Shown here one piece after another: positions 34,889 to 43,118 of a stretch of 49,521 bases of DNA. How positions within the stretch are numbered: the stretch's first letter is position 1; each line of letters opens with the position of its first letter. Source of the DNA: Scatomorpha stercorigallinarum (lineage in GTDB: Bacteria; Bacillota; Clostridia; Oscillospirales; Oscillospiraceae). The notes beneath the pieces were generated by a model. The model ran no database searches. It saw nothing but the letters and a program-made list of their open reading frames with translations, and was not told where the DNA came from. The stretch spans positions 1-49,521 of the forward strand of contig CALXGN010000017.1 of the NCBI GenBank assembly GCA_944387865.1. Reading direction: 5' to 3'. Both the position numbers and the translations under genes were made by a program.

Positions 34889-35551
34889 ATGCAGTATCTG
34901 ATCTCGTTTCTGGAAGGCATCATCACCTTCATCTCGCCCTGCCTGCTGCCCATGCTGCCCATATATGTCTCCTACTTCGCCGGCGGCGGCGAGCGCAGCA
35001 CGGCGCGGACGCTCAGGGGCGCGCTCGGCTTCGTGCTCGGCTTCACGCTGATGTTCGTGGCCATGGGCGCGCTGGCCGGGACGCTCGGCAGCTTCCTCAC
35101 CCGCCACCACACGGCCGTGAACATCGTGCTCGGGCTGATCGTCGTGTTCTTCGGCCTCAGCTACCTGGGCGTTTTCCGGCTGAAGATCTTCAACGGCGGC
35201 GGCCGCACGCTGGAGCGCCGTGACCTCGGCTTCTTCTCCGCGCTCGTATTCGGCTTGGTGTTCTCCGTCGGCTGGACGCCCTGCGTGGGCGCTTTCCTCG
35301 GCTCCGCGCTGGCCCTCGCCTCGCAGCAGGGGCACGTCCTGGCCGGTATGCTCATGCTGCTGCTCTACTCCCTGGGCCTCGGCCTGCCCTTCATACTCAG
35401 CGCCCTGCTCATCGACAAGCTGAAAACGGCCTTCGACTGGATCAAGCGCCACTATGGCGTTATCAACACCGTCTGCGGCGCGCTGCTCGTGCTCATCGGC
35501 GTCCTGATGGCCACCGGTACGCTCGGCCGCCTGCTGACGGCGCTCAGCTGA
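34889..35551 (+). CDS. ccdA: CcdA/DsbD-type transmembrane thiol transporter
   Basis: 220 residues with six membrane helices. The two conserved cysteine-proline sites are present: ISPCLLPMLP near residue 14 and GWTPCVGAFLG near residue 125. CcdA passes electrons from cytosolic thioredoxin to extracytoplasmic thioredoxin-like proteins. It has both partners here: TlpA directly downstream (9-base gap) and TrxA 2 kb upstream. It starts one base after the DUF6132 stop. Confidence 0.93.
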   Translation: MQYLISFLEGIITFISPCLLPMLPIYVSYFAGGGERSTARTLRGALGFVLGFTLMFVAMGALAGTLGSFLTRHHTAVNIVLGLIVVFFGLSYLGVFRLKIFNGGGRTLERRDLGFFSALVFGLVFSVGWTPCVGAFLGSALALASQQGHVLAGMLMLLLYSLGLGLPFILSALLIDKLKTAFDWIKRHYGVINTVCGALLVLIGVLMATGTLGRLLTALS

Positions 35552-35560
35552 GGAGGAAAC

Positions 35561-36133
35561 ATGAAAAAGAACAACAAGACCTTTCTCTACGTCCTGCTCG
35601 CGCTGGTGGTGCTCATCGGCGCGGCCGGTATCCTTTACACCCGCCTCAGCGACGGCTACGGCGCGGGCGTTCTCTCCGCGGAGAGCCCACAGCCGGACGC
35701 CGCGGCCACCGAGGCCCCGCTGGCCCCCGACTTCACCGTCTACGACGGAGAGGGCAACGAGGTACAGCTCTCCGGCTTCATCGGCAAGCCGGTGGTGCTG
35801 AATTTCTGGGCCAGCTGGTGCGGCCCCTGCCGCAGCGAGATGCCGGACTTTGAGGCCGCCTATCAGGAATTTGGCGATGATATCCATTTCGTCATGGTGA
35901 ATACCACCGGCATGATGGACGAGACGCAGTCCGCCGCCGAGGAATTCCTCGCCGGCGAGGGCTACACCTTCCCCGTCTACTACGACCTCGACCTTGACGC
36001 CGCCGCCACCTACGGCATCGTCGGCATACCCACCACGTATTTCATTGACGCCGAGGGCCGCCTCGTCGCCTATGCCTCCAGCGCCCTCGACGCCGAGACG
36101 CTGCAGGCCGGCATCGACATGATATACGGCTGA
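35561..36133 (+). CDS. Membrane-anchored TlpA/ResA-like thioredoxin
   Basis: 190 residues. One N-terminal membrane helix (8-26) acts as uncleaved anchor; a linker leads to an AhpC/TSA-type thioredoxin domain (APDFTVYDGEGNEV) with active site WCGPC (86-90) and cis-proline VGIPTTYFID. It is the expected extracytoplasmic partner of CcdA, reducing disulfides outside the cell. The target is unknown; ResA-like proteins serve cytochrome c, but no haem-binding protein is seen in the window. A terminator follows the stop. Confidence 0.92.
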   Translation: MKKNNKTFLYVLLALVVLIGAAGILYTRLSDGYGAGVLSAESPQPDAAATEAPLAPDFTVYDGEGNEVQLSGFIGKPVVLNFWASWCGPCRSEMPDFEAAYQEFGDDIHFVMVNTTGMMDETQSAAEEFLAGEGYTFPVYYDLDLDAAATYGIVGIPTTYFIDAEGRLVAYASSALDAETLQAGIDMIYG

Positions 36134-36147
36134 AAACCCATGAACGC

Positions 36148-36180
36148 AGATCCGGCGCCGCTTGACGCGGCGCCGGGTCT
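36148..36180. terminator. Terminator between the tlpA-like gene and rqcH
   Basis: A 13-pair stem (36148-36160 with 36168-36180, one G-U). The plus side is followed by TACTTTA, the minus side by TGCGTTC, so it is better for the plus strand. Confidence 0.65.
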
Positions 36181-37898
36181 TACTTTACGGCCAGGGACGC
36201 TGCCAGCTTCTCGTCGGCCTCGGCCATGAGCGTTTTGTAGTTCGTATATATGACCTTCCCCGGCAGCGAGCCCGAGGGCTTTTTGACGTTGCGCACTTCG
36301 GTGTAGTCCACCGGCGCCTTGCCGCCCTCCCGCGCCTGCGAGTGCCAGACGGCGATGGCCGCCGCCTCCGCGAGCGTCCGCTCGTCCACCGGCGCGCCGT
36401 CCGTCCTGATTATCACATGCGAGCCGTGCACCTTCTGCGTGTGCAGCCAGATGTCGCCGCGGCGCGCCGTCCTGGTCGTCAGCTCGTCGTTCTGCCCGTT
36501 CGAGCGCCCGGCGAGGATCTCATATCCGCCGCTGGACACATAGCGGAAGGGCCCGCGCGGCTTCGGCTTCGCCTGCTTGACGCCGCGCTTCGCCTTCAAC
36601 ACGCCCGCGCCCTCCAGCTCACGGCGGATGTCCGCCACGTCCTTCTCGCTCTCCGCGCGGCTGAGCTCGTCGAGCACGCTCTCCAGATAGTCGAGCTGCT
36701 TTTCGCCGGAGGCGATTAGCGCCGTCAGGTGACCCTCCGCGGCCACGGCCTTTTTATACTCCCTGTAGGCCGCGGCGGCGTTCTGCTGCGGCGTTTTCAG
36801 CGGGTCGAGCCTGATCTCCACCTCCGGGCAGCCCTCGGTGTAATAATCCGTGCAGAGCAGCGTGCGCGCGCCCTTCTGCGCGCGGTAGAGGTTGGCGGTT
36901 ATGAGGTCGCCGCGGCGGCGCAGCTCCTCGCGGTCGGCGGTCTTCTTCAGCTCCTCGCGCTGCTGGGCCAGCTTGCGCGCCTGCCGGTCGCGCAGCGTGC
37001 GCACGCTCTTCATCGTGTCGTGCGACGCGCGGCGCATCCGCTCCGCCCTGTCGCGCCCGGCGTAGCACTCGTCGAGCAGGGAGGAAAAACTCTCCCGCCG
37101 CTCGCAGCGCGCCGCCTGGCCGTACTGCGTGATGCGCATGTACGTCACGTCCGGGGCTTTGCCCTCCATCAACAGCAGCGTGGGCGTGAACTCGCCCGCC
37201 GCCACGCTCTCGCAGAGGGCTTCCATGGCCGCGCCCATGCCCTCCGGCGAGCCGGCCCGGTGGGCTATCTCCCGCGCTATCAGCGGCGAGAGGCCATAGA
37301 AGGTGTCCATCAGCCAGCGCTCCGGCTCCGCGCCGCCGGAATTCGCCCAGAGTGCGCGGCGTTCCTCGGACCCGGTCTCGAAAAAGCAGGGCTTTTCCGG
37401 CCGCTGCGGCAGGCGGTAGAGCATCCCCGGCAGCAGGCGGCGGTAGGCCCCTTCGCCGAAGTCCGCGCGGCGCATGCAATCGACGATGTTGCCTGTCTCG
37501 TCGATCAGGATAACGTTGGACGCCCGTCCCATGAGCTCCACGGCGAGGGTCTTTTCCGTCTCCTCCCCGAGCTCCGTGCGCGCGGCCAGGCGCAGCAGCG
37601 CCAGGCGCTCATACGGCGGCTGCTCGACGGAGACGATGCGCGCGCCCGTCAGATGCTTGCGCAGCAGCATACAGAACATCGGCGGCGTGTCCGGGTTCTC
37701 ATAGCGCTCGCGCGTGAAATGCAGCCGCGCCGAGCCGACGCCCGCCGATATCAGCAGCCGGCGCGCGCCCGAGCGCGTATATACGCTCAGCAGCAGGAGA
37801 TCCCTCTCCGGCTGCTGGACCTTATCTATCCTCGCCCCCTCCAGCTCCGGCGCGAGCTCGCGCAGCAAAGCTGTGAGGCACACGGCGTCAAGTGGCAT
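36180..37898 (-). CDS. rqcH: RqcH/NFACT-family ribosome quality control protein
   Basis: 572 residues. An NFACT-N domain (1-200; NPDTPPMFCMLLRKHLTGAR, VELMGRASNVILID) is followed by HhH and coiled-coil arms (about 290-440) and NFACT-R near the C-terminus (GYEILAGRSNGQNDELTTR, DIWLHTQKVHGSHVIIRT). In B. subtilis RqcH binds the stalled 50S subunit and recruits tRNA-Ala to add C-terminal alanine tails. The residues there known as Asp97-Arg98 appear here as Glu97-Arg98. The start lies 11 bases inside the end of mrnC, with GGAGG upstream. It is the last gene of the uppP-to-rqcH run. Confidence 0.93.
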   Translation of the reverse strand: MPLDAVCLTALLRELAPELEGARIDKVQQPERDLLLLSVYTRSGARRLLISAGVGSARLHFTRERYENPDTPPMFCMLLRKHLTGARIVSVEQPPYERLALLRLAARTELGEETEKTLAVELMGRASNVILIDETGNIVDCMRRADFGEGAYRRLLPGMLYRLPQRPEKPCFFETGSEERRALWANSGGAEPERWLMDTFYGLSPLIAREIAHRAGSPEGMGAAMEALCESVAAGEFTPTLLLMEGKAPDVTYMRITQYGQAARCERRESFSSLLDECYAGRDRAERMRRASHDTMKSVRTLRDRQARKLAQQREELKKTADREELRRRGDLITANLYRAQKGARTLLCTDYYTEGCPEVEIRLDPLKTPQQNAAAAYREYKKAVAAEGHLTALIASGEKQLDYLESVLDELSRAESEKDVADIRRELEGAGVLKAKRGVKQAKPKPRGPFRYVSSGGYEILAGRSNGQNDELTTRTARRGDIWLHTQKVHGSHVIIRTDGAPVDERTLAEAAAIAVWHSQAREGGKAPVDYTEVRNVKKPSGSLPGKVIYTNYKTLMAEADEKLAASLAVK

Positions 37899-38277
37899 CT
37901 TCGACCTCCATGATGGCTTCGAACAGCTCGTGGACGCGCCCGTGCGCGCCTGTGAGCCAGAGATATCCGAAAACGGCCTCCAGCGCCGTGGCGGCGTGAT
38001 ATTCCGCCTTCGTAGCGCCGCGCGGCACGCTGTTCACGTGGCTGTTGCGCCCGCGGCGGTATACGGCGTGCTCCTGCTCCGTCAGGCGCGGCAGCAGCAC
38101 GGCCGCCGCCCGCGCCTGGGCCGGCGCTTTCACCAGCGCCACCGTCTCCCGGTGGAGGCCGACCACCGTGGAGAAGCCCTTTTCCGCCAGGCGCGTGCGC
38201 ACCAGCAGCTCATACACCGCATCGCCCACGTGCGCCAGGCTGAGGACGCTCATTTTTCCTATATCTTCAGCGTTCAT
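37888..38277 (-). CDS. mrnC: Mini-ribonuclease 3
   Basis: 129 residues: an RNase III catalytic domain without a double-stranded RNA-binding domain. Signature residues are LAHVGDAVYELLVRTRL at the N-terminus and the second acidic cluster EYHAATALEAVFGYLWL. In B. subtilis it matures 23S rRNA ends. It overlaps the start of rqcH by 11 bases, so both are translated together. Confidence 0.95.
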   Translation of the reverse strand: MNAEDIGKMSVLSLAHVGDAVYELLVRTRLAEKGFSTVVGLHRETVALVKAPAQARAAAVLLPRLTEQEHAVYRRGRNSHVNSVPRGATKAEYHAATALEAVFGYLWLTGAHGRVHELFEAIMEVEDAT

Positions 38278-38304
38278 TTTTGCTCCGTAAAATATTATGT
38301 AAAC

Positions 38305-38718
38305 TTATTTGACGATCAGATACGCGCCGCAGCCGTACTTTGCCGCGTTCGTAAAGCCGGCATGCTCATAAAACGCCGCATGTTCCGGCGTGTCGTCCGT
38401 CAGCAGCATGGTCAGGTACACATCGGGATAGCGCGCCAGCAGCTCGCGCAGCAGCCGGCTTCCGAGCCCCCGGCGCTGGTATTCCGGCAGTACCAGCAGG
38501 TCCTGCACGCAGAGGACGGACGCACCGTCCCCCACCGCGCGGACCACGCCGGCAAGCCGCCCTCCGGCCCGCGCCGCAAGGACGCACAGCGAGCCGCTGA
38601 AAGCCCTCTCCAGCATCTCCGGCCGTGCGGTGTAATTCGTCCAGCCCACCGCGGCATAGAGCGGCAGGAGCTCGAGAGCGTCATACGCCTCAAGCGGTTC
38701 GATGACTATTTCATTCAT
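38305..38718 (-). CDS. GNAT-family N-acetyltransferase
   Basis: 137 residues from ATG 38718, with GGAAGAGAAG upstream; an in-frame start at 38742 would overlap the previous gene more deeply. The GNAT core has VLCVQDLLVLPEYQRRGLGS with the acetyl-CoA loop Q/RxxGxG and a C-terminal HAAFYEHAGFTNAAKYG. The N-terminal LYAAVGWTNYTARPEML is typical of the aminoglycoside-like/YhcS-type small GNATs, but the substrate is unknown. It overlaps the preceding methyltransferase gene by 8 bases. Confidence 0.88.
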   Translation of the reverse strand: MNEIVIEPLEAYDALELLPLYAAVGWTNYTARPEMLERAFSGSLCVLAARAGGRLAGVVRAVGDGASVLCVQDLLVLPEYQRRGLGSRLLRELLARYPDVYLTMLLTDDTPEHAAFYEHAGFTNAAKYGCGAYLIVK

Positions 38719-39256
38719 CTTCTCTTCCATTTGGCTTCTCAAAAATCAGGTAAAAGTGCCCGCCTTCAAGCCTTTTTCCGGCCAATTGCAGCCCCGCCTC
38801 CGCCGCGCAGCGCAGAATATCGTCCAGGTTCAGGCTCATGCCCTCGACAAGCACGCCGTAGGTCGTGCTTATTCTCTCCCCCGCGGCGTCGATATACAGC
38901 TCTGCCAGATGCGGCTCCGGGAATGCGCAGTCGTATACCGCGTCCCAGACATACATCCTCCCGCCGCTTTTCAGCACGCGCGCCGCCTCGGAAAATACCG
39001 CCCCCATGTCCTCCGGGAAGAGGTACATGAGGAAATAAAAGGCCGTCACGGCGTCGAAGCAGCCGTCGGGGAACTCGAGCTGCCTTGCGTCCATGCAGAT
39101 CCGCTCGAAATCCCCCGGCGCGTCCTCCAGCTCATCGGGGCGTATGTCTATCGCCGTCACCGCGCGGCCGTATATGCGCCCGATGACGCCCTCTCCCCCG
39201 CCGCCGAGGTCGAGTATGCGGCCGGAGATGTCGTGTTCCAATATTATGTCAACCAT
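38711..39256 (-). CDS. Class I SAM-dependent methyltransferase
   Basis: 181 residues. Motif I is ILDLGGGGEGVIGRIYG, the acidic strand-2 end is AIDIRPDELEDAPG, and post-motifs are DAVTAFYFLMYLF and LKSGGRMYVWDAV. It is short and of the UbiE/Methyltransf_11 kind. It lies 4 bases after ftsK and overlaps the following GNAT gene by 8 bases, so it is in the same operon. The substrate is unknown. Confidence 0.87.
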   Translation of the reverse strand: MVDIILEHDISGRILDLGGGGEGVIGRIYGRAVTAIDIRPDELEDAPGDFERICMDARQLEFPDGCFDAVTAFYFLMYLFPEDMGAVFSEAARVLKSGGRMYVWDAVYDCAFPEPHLAELYIDAAGERISTTYGVLVEGMSLNLDDILRCAAEAGLQLAGKRLEGGHFYLIFEKPNGREDE

Positions 39257-39260
39257 ATGC

Positions 39261-41972
39261 TCAAAACGGCGGATTGTCGTCCCCGTCGCCGTCCGTGCCG
39301 AATTCCATCTCGGTCTGGAAGCGCTCTGTGGGCGCGGTGCCGTTCACGAGCTGCATCTCCTGCCACTGCTGCTTGGTTATCAGCACCTGGCGCGGCTTGC
39401 TGCCCTCGAAGGGCCCCACGATGCCCAGCTCCTCCATCTGATCGACCAGCCGCGCCGCGCGCGAATAACCCAGCTTCAGCCGCCGCTGGAGCATGGAGAC
39501 GCTGGCCTGCTTGGTCTCGAAGATCACGTCCACGGCCTGCGGCAGCAGCTCGTCGTAGTTGGCGAAGGCGTTGCCGGCGCCGCTCTCGGGCTCGTCCATT
39601 TCGAGGTCCGGCCCCCTGTCGCCCTTGCCCTTGCCGTTCTTGTCCTTTTCGGCGGCAGCCTTCTCTATCTGCGCGAGCACGTCGTCGGAATACTCCGCAC
39701 GGCTCGAGCCTTTGATATAGTTGATGACGTCCTCGCGCTCCTCGTCGGAGACATAGGCGCCCTGCACGCGCATGGGCTTGCCGCTGCCGAGCGGGAAATA
39801 GAGCATGTCGCCCATGCCGATGAGCTTCTCCGCGCCGGAGGCGTCAAGGATGATGCGCGACTCCATGGCGCTGGAGACGGCGAAGGCGATGCGGCTGGGT
39901 ATATTGGCCTTCATCAATCCGGTGATGACGTCCGCCGAGGGGCGCTGCGTGGCGATGACGAGGTGCATGCCGGCCGCGCGGCCCATCTGGGCGACGCGGC
40001 AGATGCTCTCCTCCACGTCCTTGCTGGCCACCAGCATCAGGTCGGCCAGCTCGTCCACCACGATGACGACCTGGGCCATGGTGTCCCCGCCCGTCTTTTT
40101 CTGATGGGCGTTGTAGCCGGCCAGGTCGCGCACGCCGGCCTCGGAAAACAGGCGGTAGCGCTTGAGCATCTCCACGACCGCCCACTGCAGCGCGCCGGCG
40201 GCCTTTTTGGGGTCCGTCACCACGGGCACCAGCAGGTGCGGGATGCCGTTATAGATGCCGAGCTCGACCATTTTCGGGTCCACCATGATGAGCCGCACCT
40301 GCTCGGGCGTGGACTTGTAGAGCAGGCTCAGCAGCAGCGAATTGAGGCACACGCTCTTGCCGCTGCCCGTAGTGCCGGCGATGAGCATGTGCGGCAGCTT
40401 GGCGATGTTGCCCACCACGCACTTGCCCGAGATATCCTTGCCGATGGCGAAGGTGAGGCTCGATCTGGCGTTCTGGAACTCCGCCGACTCTATCACCTCG
40501 CGCAGGTAGACGATGCTGACGATCTTGTTCGGCACCTCGATGCCGACGGTGCTTATCTTGTCCGGTATCGGCGCGATGCGCACGTTCATCACGCCGAGGG
40601 AGAGCGCGAGGTCGTTAGCCAGGTTGGTCAGCTTCGTCAGCTTGACGCCGGACTCCAGCTCGAGGTCATAGCGCGTCACCGTGGGCCCGCGCGTGGCCCC
40701 GACGATGTTCGCCGCCACGCCGAAGCTCTTCAGCGAGGACTCCAGCCTCTCGCGGTTGAGAGCGATCTCGTCGCGCCCGTCCACGGCGGCGGCGCCGCCC
40801 TTGCGCAGCAGGTCGATGGGCGGCAGGGTATATTCCGGCGTACTGCCCTTGGCCCGCTCGAGGGCCTCGGCCACGTCCTCGCCGCCGTCCGGCTCATCCT
40901 CCGGCTCCGCTTCGTCCTCCACCGGCGGCATGAACTCGATCTTCGGCTGCGGGGCCTCTTTCGGCTTTTCCGGGGCTGAAAATGTCTCCACCTTCGGCGT
41001 GGGGTCGCTGAAGGTCTCCGGCTCCGGGACCTCAAAGGCCGCCGGGCGCGGGGAGGAGCGCCGCTCAGAGACGCCAAAGTCCCCCAGTTCGCCGTCCCAG
41101 GGTTCGTCGTCCCCCGGCATGGGGATGTCGAAAGCCGCGCGGTGGGAGCCCTCCGCCGGTGCTTTTTTCGCGCGCGCGGGCGCGGCGGGGGCTCGCTCAT
41201 AGTCCGCCGCCGTCGGCTCGTCGTCCATGGGGATGTCGATGGCCTTGCGGCGGCGCTTCTGAGCCGCGCCGGCGTCCGGCGCTTCCATCTCCGGCTCCGG
41301 CTCATACGGCACGCGCTCGCGCGAGCTGTTCCAGGCGCGGATCTTGGCGAAGCTCAGGTGCGCCGCGCCCATGAAGTCGAATATCAGCGCCGCCAGCAGC
41401 ACAGGCAGCGCACCGTAGATGCTGAACATCGCCTCCAGGGCCATTGAGAGCAGGCCGGATACCAGCCCGCCGCCGGTCATGCGCGTCCCGGCGTGGTAGA
41501 GGTCGCCGCAGAGGTCGAGGAAGCTGCCGTCGAAGCCAAGCCCATTCTTTGCAAAGAGCAGGTCGGCGAGAGCGCCGAAGAGCACGGGCAGCAGCGCCGC
41601 CGCCGTCACGCGCAGTACGACCGGCCGCCCGCGGTGGAAGCCCAGCGTGGCCGCGCTCAGCAGCAGCGCGGGCGGGATGAGGTAGAAGCCCCAGCCCACC
41701 AGCCCCTTGAGGAAGCCGCAGAAGATGTCGATGAACAGCGCGTCAACATTAAAATAACCGATGGCCGTAAAGATGGCGAGGAAGAGGCAGACGACCGCCC
41801 CCACCTCGCGGCGGATGGGCCGCGGGGCGCCGTTCCTGGCGTTTTTCGTATTTTTTGTGTTCTTCGCGCCGGCGCCCCTGGCGGCTGCGGGCTTCTTTGC
41901 GCCCTGCGAGCCGCGCGCGCCGGTGTTTTTGCTGGCCGGGGCCTTTTTCGCCCCGCCGGAGTTAGATGCCAT
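39261..41972 (-). CDS. ftsK: DNA translocase FtsK/SpoIIIE
   Basis: 903 residues. The N-terminal membrane domain has four helices (about 55-200), followed by an acidic/proline-rich linker (about 215-390). The RecA-like motor carries Walker A GTTGSGKSVCLN and Walker B-type VVIVVDELADLM. The C-terminal gamma winged helix (SMLQRRLKLGYSRAARLVDQ) reads KOPS/SRS sites. It pumps chromosome DNA through the division or sporulation septum. The first 40 residues are very rich in Ala, Lys and Gly. The ATG has AAAGGA about 14 bases upstream, a rather long spacing. uppP ends 18 bases before it. Confidence 0.97.
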   Translation of the reverse strand: MASNSGGAKKAPASKNTGARGSQGAKKPAAARGAGAKNTKNTKNARNGAPRPIRREVGAVVCLFLAIFTAIGYFNVDALFIDIFCGFLKGLVGWGFYLIPPALLLSAATLGFHRGRPVVLRVTAAALLPVLFGALADLLFAKNGLGFDGSFLDLCGDLYHAGTRMTGGGLVSGLLSMALEAMFSIYGALPVLLAALIFDFMGAAHLSFAKIRAWNSSRERVPYEPEPEMEAPDAGAAQKRRRKAIDIPMDDEPTAADYERAPAAPARAKKAPAEGSHRAAFDIPMPGDDEPWDGELGDFGVSERRSSPRPAAFEVPEPETFSDPTPKVETFSAPEKPKEAPQPKIEFMPPVEDEAEPEDEPDGGEDVAEALERAKGSTPEYTLPPIDLLRKGGAAAVDGRDEIALNRERLESSLKSFGVAANIVGATRGPTVTRYDLELESGVKLTKLTNLANDLALSLGVMNVRIAPIPDKISTVGIEVPNKIVSIVYLREVIESAEFQNARSSLTFAIGKDISGKCVVGNIAKLPHMLIAGTTGSGKSVCLNSLLLSLLYKSTPEQVRLIMVDPKMVELGIYNGIPHLLVPVVTDPKKAAGALQWAVVEMLKRYRLFSEAGVRDLAGYNAHQKKTGGDTMAQVVIVVDELADLMLVASKDVEESICRVAQMGRAAGMHLVIATQRPSADVITGLMKANIPSRIAFAVSSAMESRIILDASGAEKLIGMGDMLYFPLGSGKPMRVQGAYVSDEEREDVINYIKGSSRAEYSDDVLAQIEKAAAEKDKNGKGKGDRGPDLEMDEPESGAGNAFANYDELLPQAVDVIFETKQASVSMLQRRLKLGYSRAARLVDQMEELGIVGPFEGSKPRQVLITKQQWQEMQLVNGTAPTERFQTEMEFGTDGDGDDNPPF

Positions 41973-41990
41973 AGTTTATCAGCAGTCCTT

Positions 41991-42827
41991 TCAGAAAACG
42001 AGTGAGAGGATGATCGTCAGTACGCCCGCGCCCAGGCAGTAGTAGGAAAAACCGCCGAAGCGGCTCTTGCGGGAGATCAGCTTCATCACCCAGATGGCGG
42101 CGATGCCGGAGATCATGGCGGCCAGCATCCCCATCAGATAGGCCGGGATCAGCGACGGGTCGATGCCCTCGCTGATAGCGTCGATGATGCTCAGCAGGTT
42201 CGCGCCCAGCACGGCGGGGATGGACATGAGGAAAGAGAATTTCATGGCGAACGTGCGGTCGAGCCCCGTGGCGATGCCGGCGGTGATAGTGGTGCCGGAG
42301 CGGGACAGGCCGGGTATCGTGGCCACGCACTGGCAGAGGCCGATGAGCAGCGCGTCGCTCATGCGCATCGTGCGCTCCGTCTTGCGCCCGCGCGGCATGC
42401 GGTCGGAGACATAGAGCAGCGCGCCCGTGAGGATCAGCATCGCGCCCACGAAGGCCGGCATGTAATAGAGCTGCTCCACATAGCCGTTCACCGGCAGCAC
42501 GATCACCAGCGGCAGCGTGGCGAGGACGATCATCAAAAAGAGCCGCGCCTGCGGCAGCGCCCCCGCCGGACGGCCGTCCGCCCAGCGCCCGCCGCGCAGC
42601 ACGGCGAACACCTCGCGCACCATGCCGGCGATGTCGCCCCAGTACATCACGAATATGGACACCAGCGTGCCCAGGTGCAGCAGCACGTCAAAAAACAGGT
42701 GCCCCTCCTCCGCCGTCGTCATGCCGAAGAGATCCTGCAAAATGGCAAGGTGGCCGGAGCTGGATATCGGCAGGAACTCCGCTACGCCCTGCACCAGCCC
42801 CAAAATGACCGCATTCAATATCGTCAC
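41991..42827 (-). CDS. uppP: Undecaprenyl-diphosphatase (BacA type)
   Basis: 278 residues with about eight membrane helices. The two family signatures are present: GVAEFLPISSSGHLAIL near the N-terminus and CVATIPGLSRSGTTITAG in the second half. It recycles undecaprenyl pyrophosphate to the monophosphate for peptidoglycan and other wall polymers and gives some bacitracin tolerance. The start is GTG 42827, with AGGAGGG about 8 bases upstream. It is the first gene of a long minus-strand run (uppP-ftsK-methyltransferase-GNAT-mrnC-rqcH). Confidence 0.97.
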   Translation of the reverse strand: MTILNAVILGLVQGVAEFLPISSSGHLAILQDLFGMTTAEEGHLFFDVLLHLGTLVSIFVMYWGDIAGMVREVFAVLRGGRWADGRPAGALPQARLFLMIVLATLPLVIVLPVNGYVEQLYYMPAFVGAMLILTGALLYVSDRMPRGRKTERTMRMSDALLIGLCQCVATIPGLSRSGTTITAGIATGLDRTFAMKFSFLMSIPAVLGANLLSIIDAISEGIDPSLIPAYLMGMLAAMISGIAAIWVMKLISRKSRFGGFSYYCLGAGVLTIILSLVF

Positions 42828-42865
42828 CTGACAGCCCTCCTGATTATGTAGACCTGAACTTATTT

Positions 42866-42894
42866 ATATTAGCACATCCTCACTCAAAGAACAA
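42866..42894 (-). promoter_or_regulatory. Promoter of the uppP-ftsK operon
   Basis: On the minus strand TTGTTC (42894-42889), a 17-base spacer ending TGTGC and TAATAT (42871-42866), about 40 bases before the GTG start. Confidence 0.55.
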
Positions 42895-42933
42895 GCTCCG
42901 GCCGCCTAAAAACAGCATATTGGACATTCGCGC

Positions 42934-42962
42934 TTTACATGCGCATGGAAAAACTGTATAAT
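42934..42962 (+). promoter_or_regulatory. Strong promoter upstream of the flavin/Rnf locus
   Basis: TTTACA (42934-42939), a 17-base spacer and TATAAT (42957-42962). The start site would be near 42969, leaving a leader of about 150 bases before the NusG-II gene. A second TATAAT (43085-43090) with no good -35 lies 28 bases before that gene and may be an additional promoter. Confidence 0.75.
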
Positions 42963-42965
42963 GAA

Positions 42966-43003
42966 GGCAAGCCGTGACAGGCTTCTGCCACATATATCGT
43001 GGC
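42966..43003 (+). promoter_or_regulatory. Two competing hairpins at the 5' end of the locus transcript
   Basis: Hairpin 1 pairs 42966-42973 with 42980-42989 (8 pairs, two bulged bases). Hairpin 2 pairs 42987-42991 with 42999-43003. They share bases 42987-42989, so they exclude each other. No terminator follows. The rest of 43004-43097 is AT-rich with no gene. Confidence 0.4.
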
Positions 43004-43118
43004 CATTTAATTCACTACTCTAAAACGTGAAGATATATTTTTCTAAAAACTCATTTCTGTTAGCTTTATTGCCTACGAATTAGTTATAATTTTAGCAATG
43101 CCTTTGAAAGGACAGCCA

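Noticed and set aside
43098..43118. ATG 43098 as start of the NusG-II protein
   Set aside because: The ribosome site AAAGGA lies after this ATG, and it sits only 8 bases after a TATAAT; ATG 43119 fits better.
42934..43118. FMN riboswitch in front of the flavin/Rnf locus
   Set aside because: The sequence is too short and lacks the conserved multi-helix core; only two small competing hairpins are seen.
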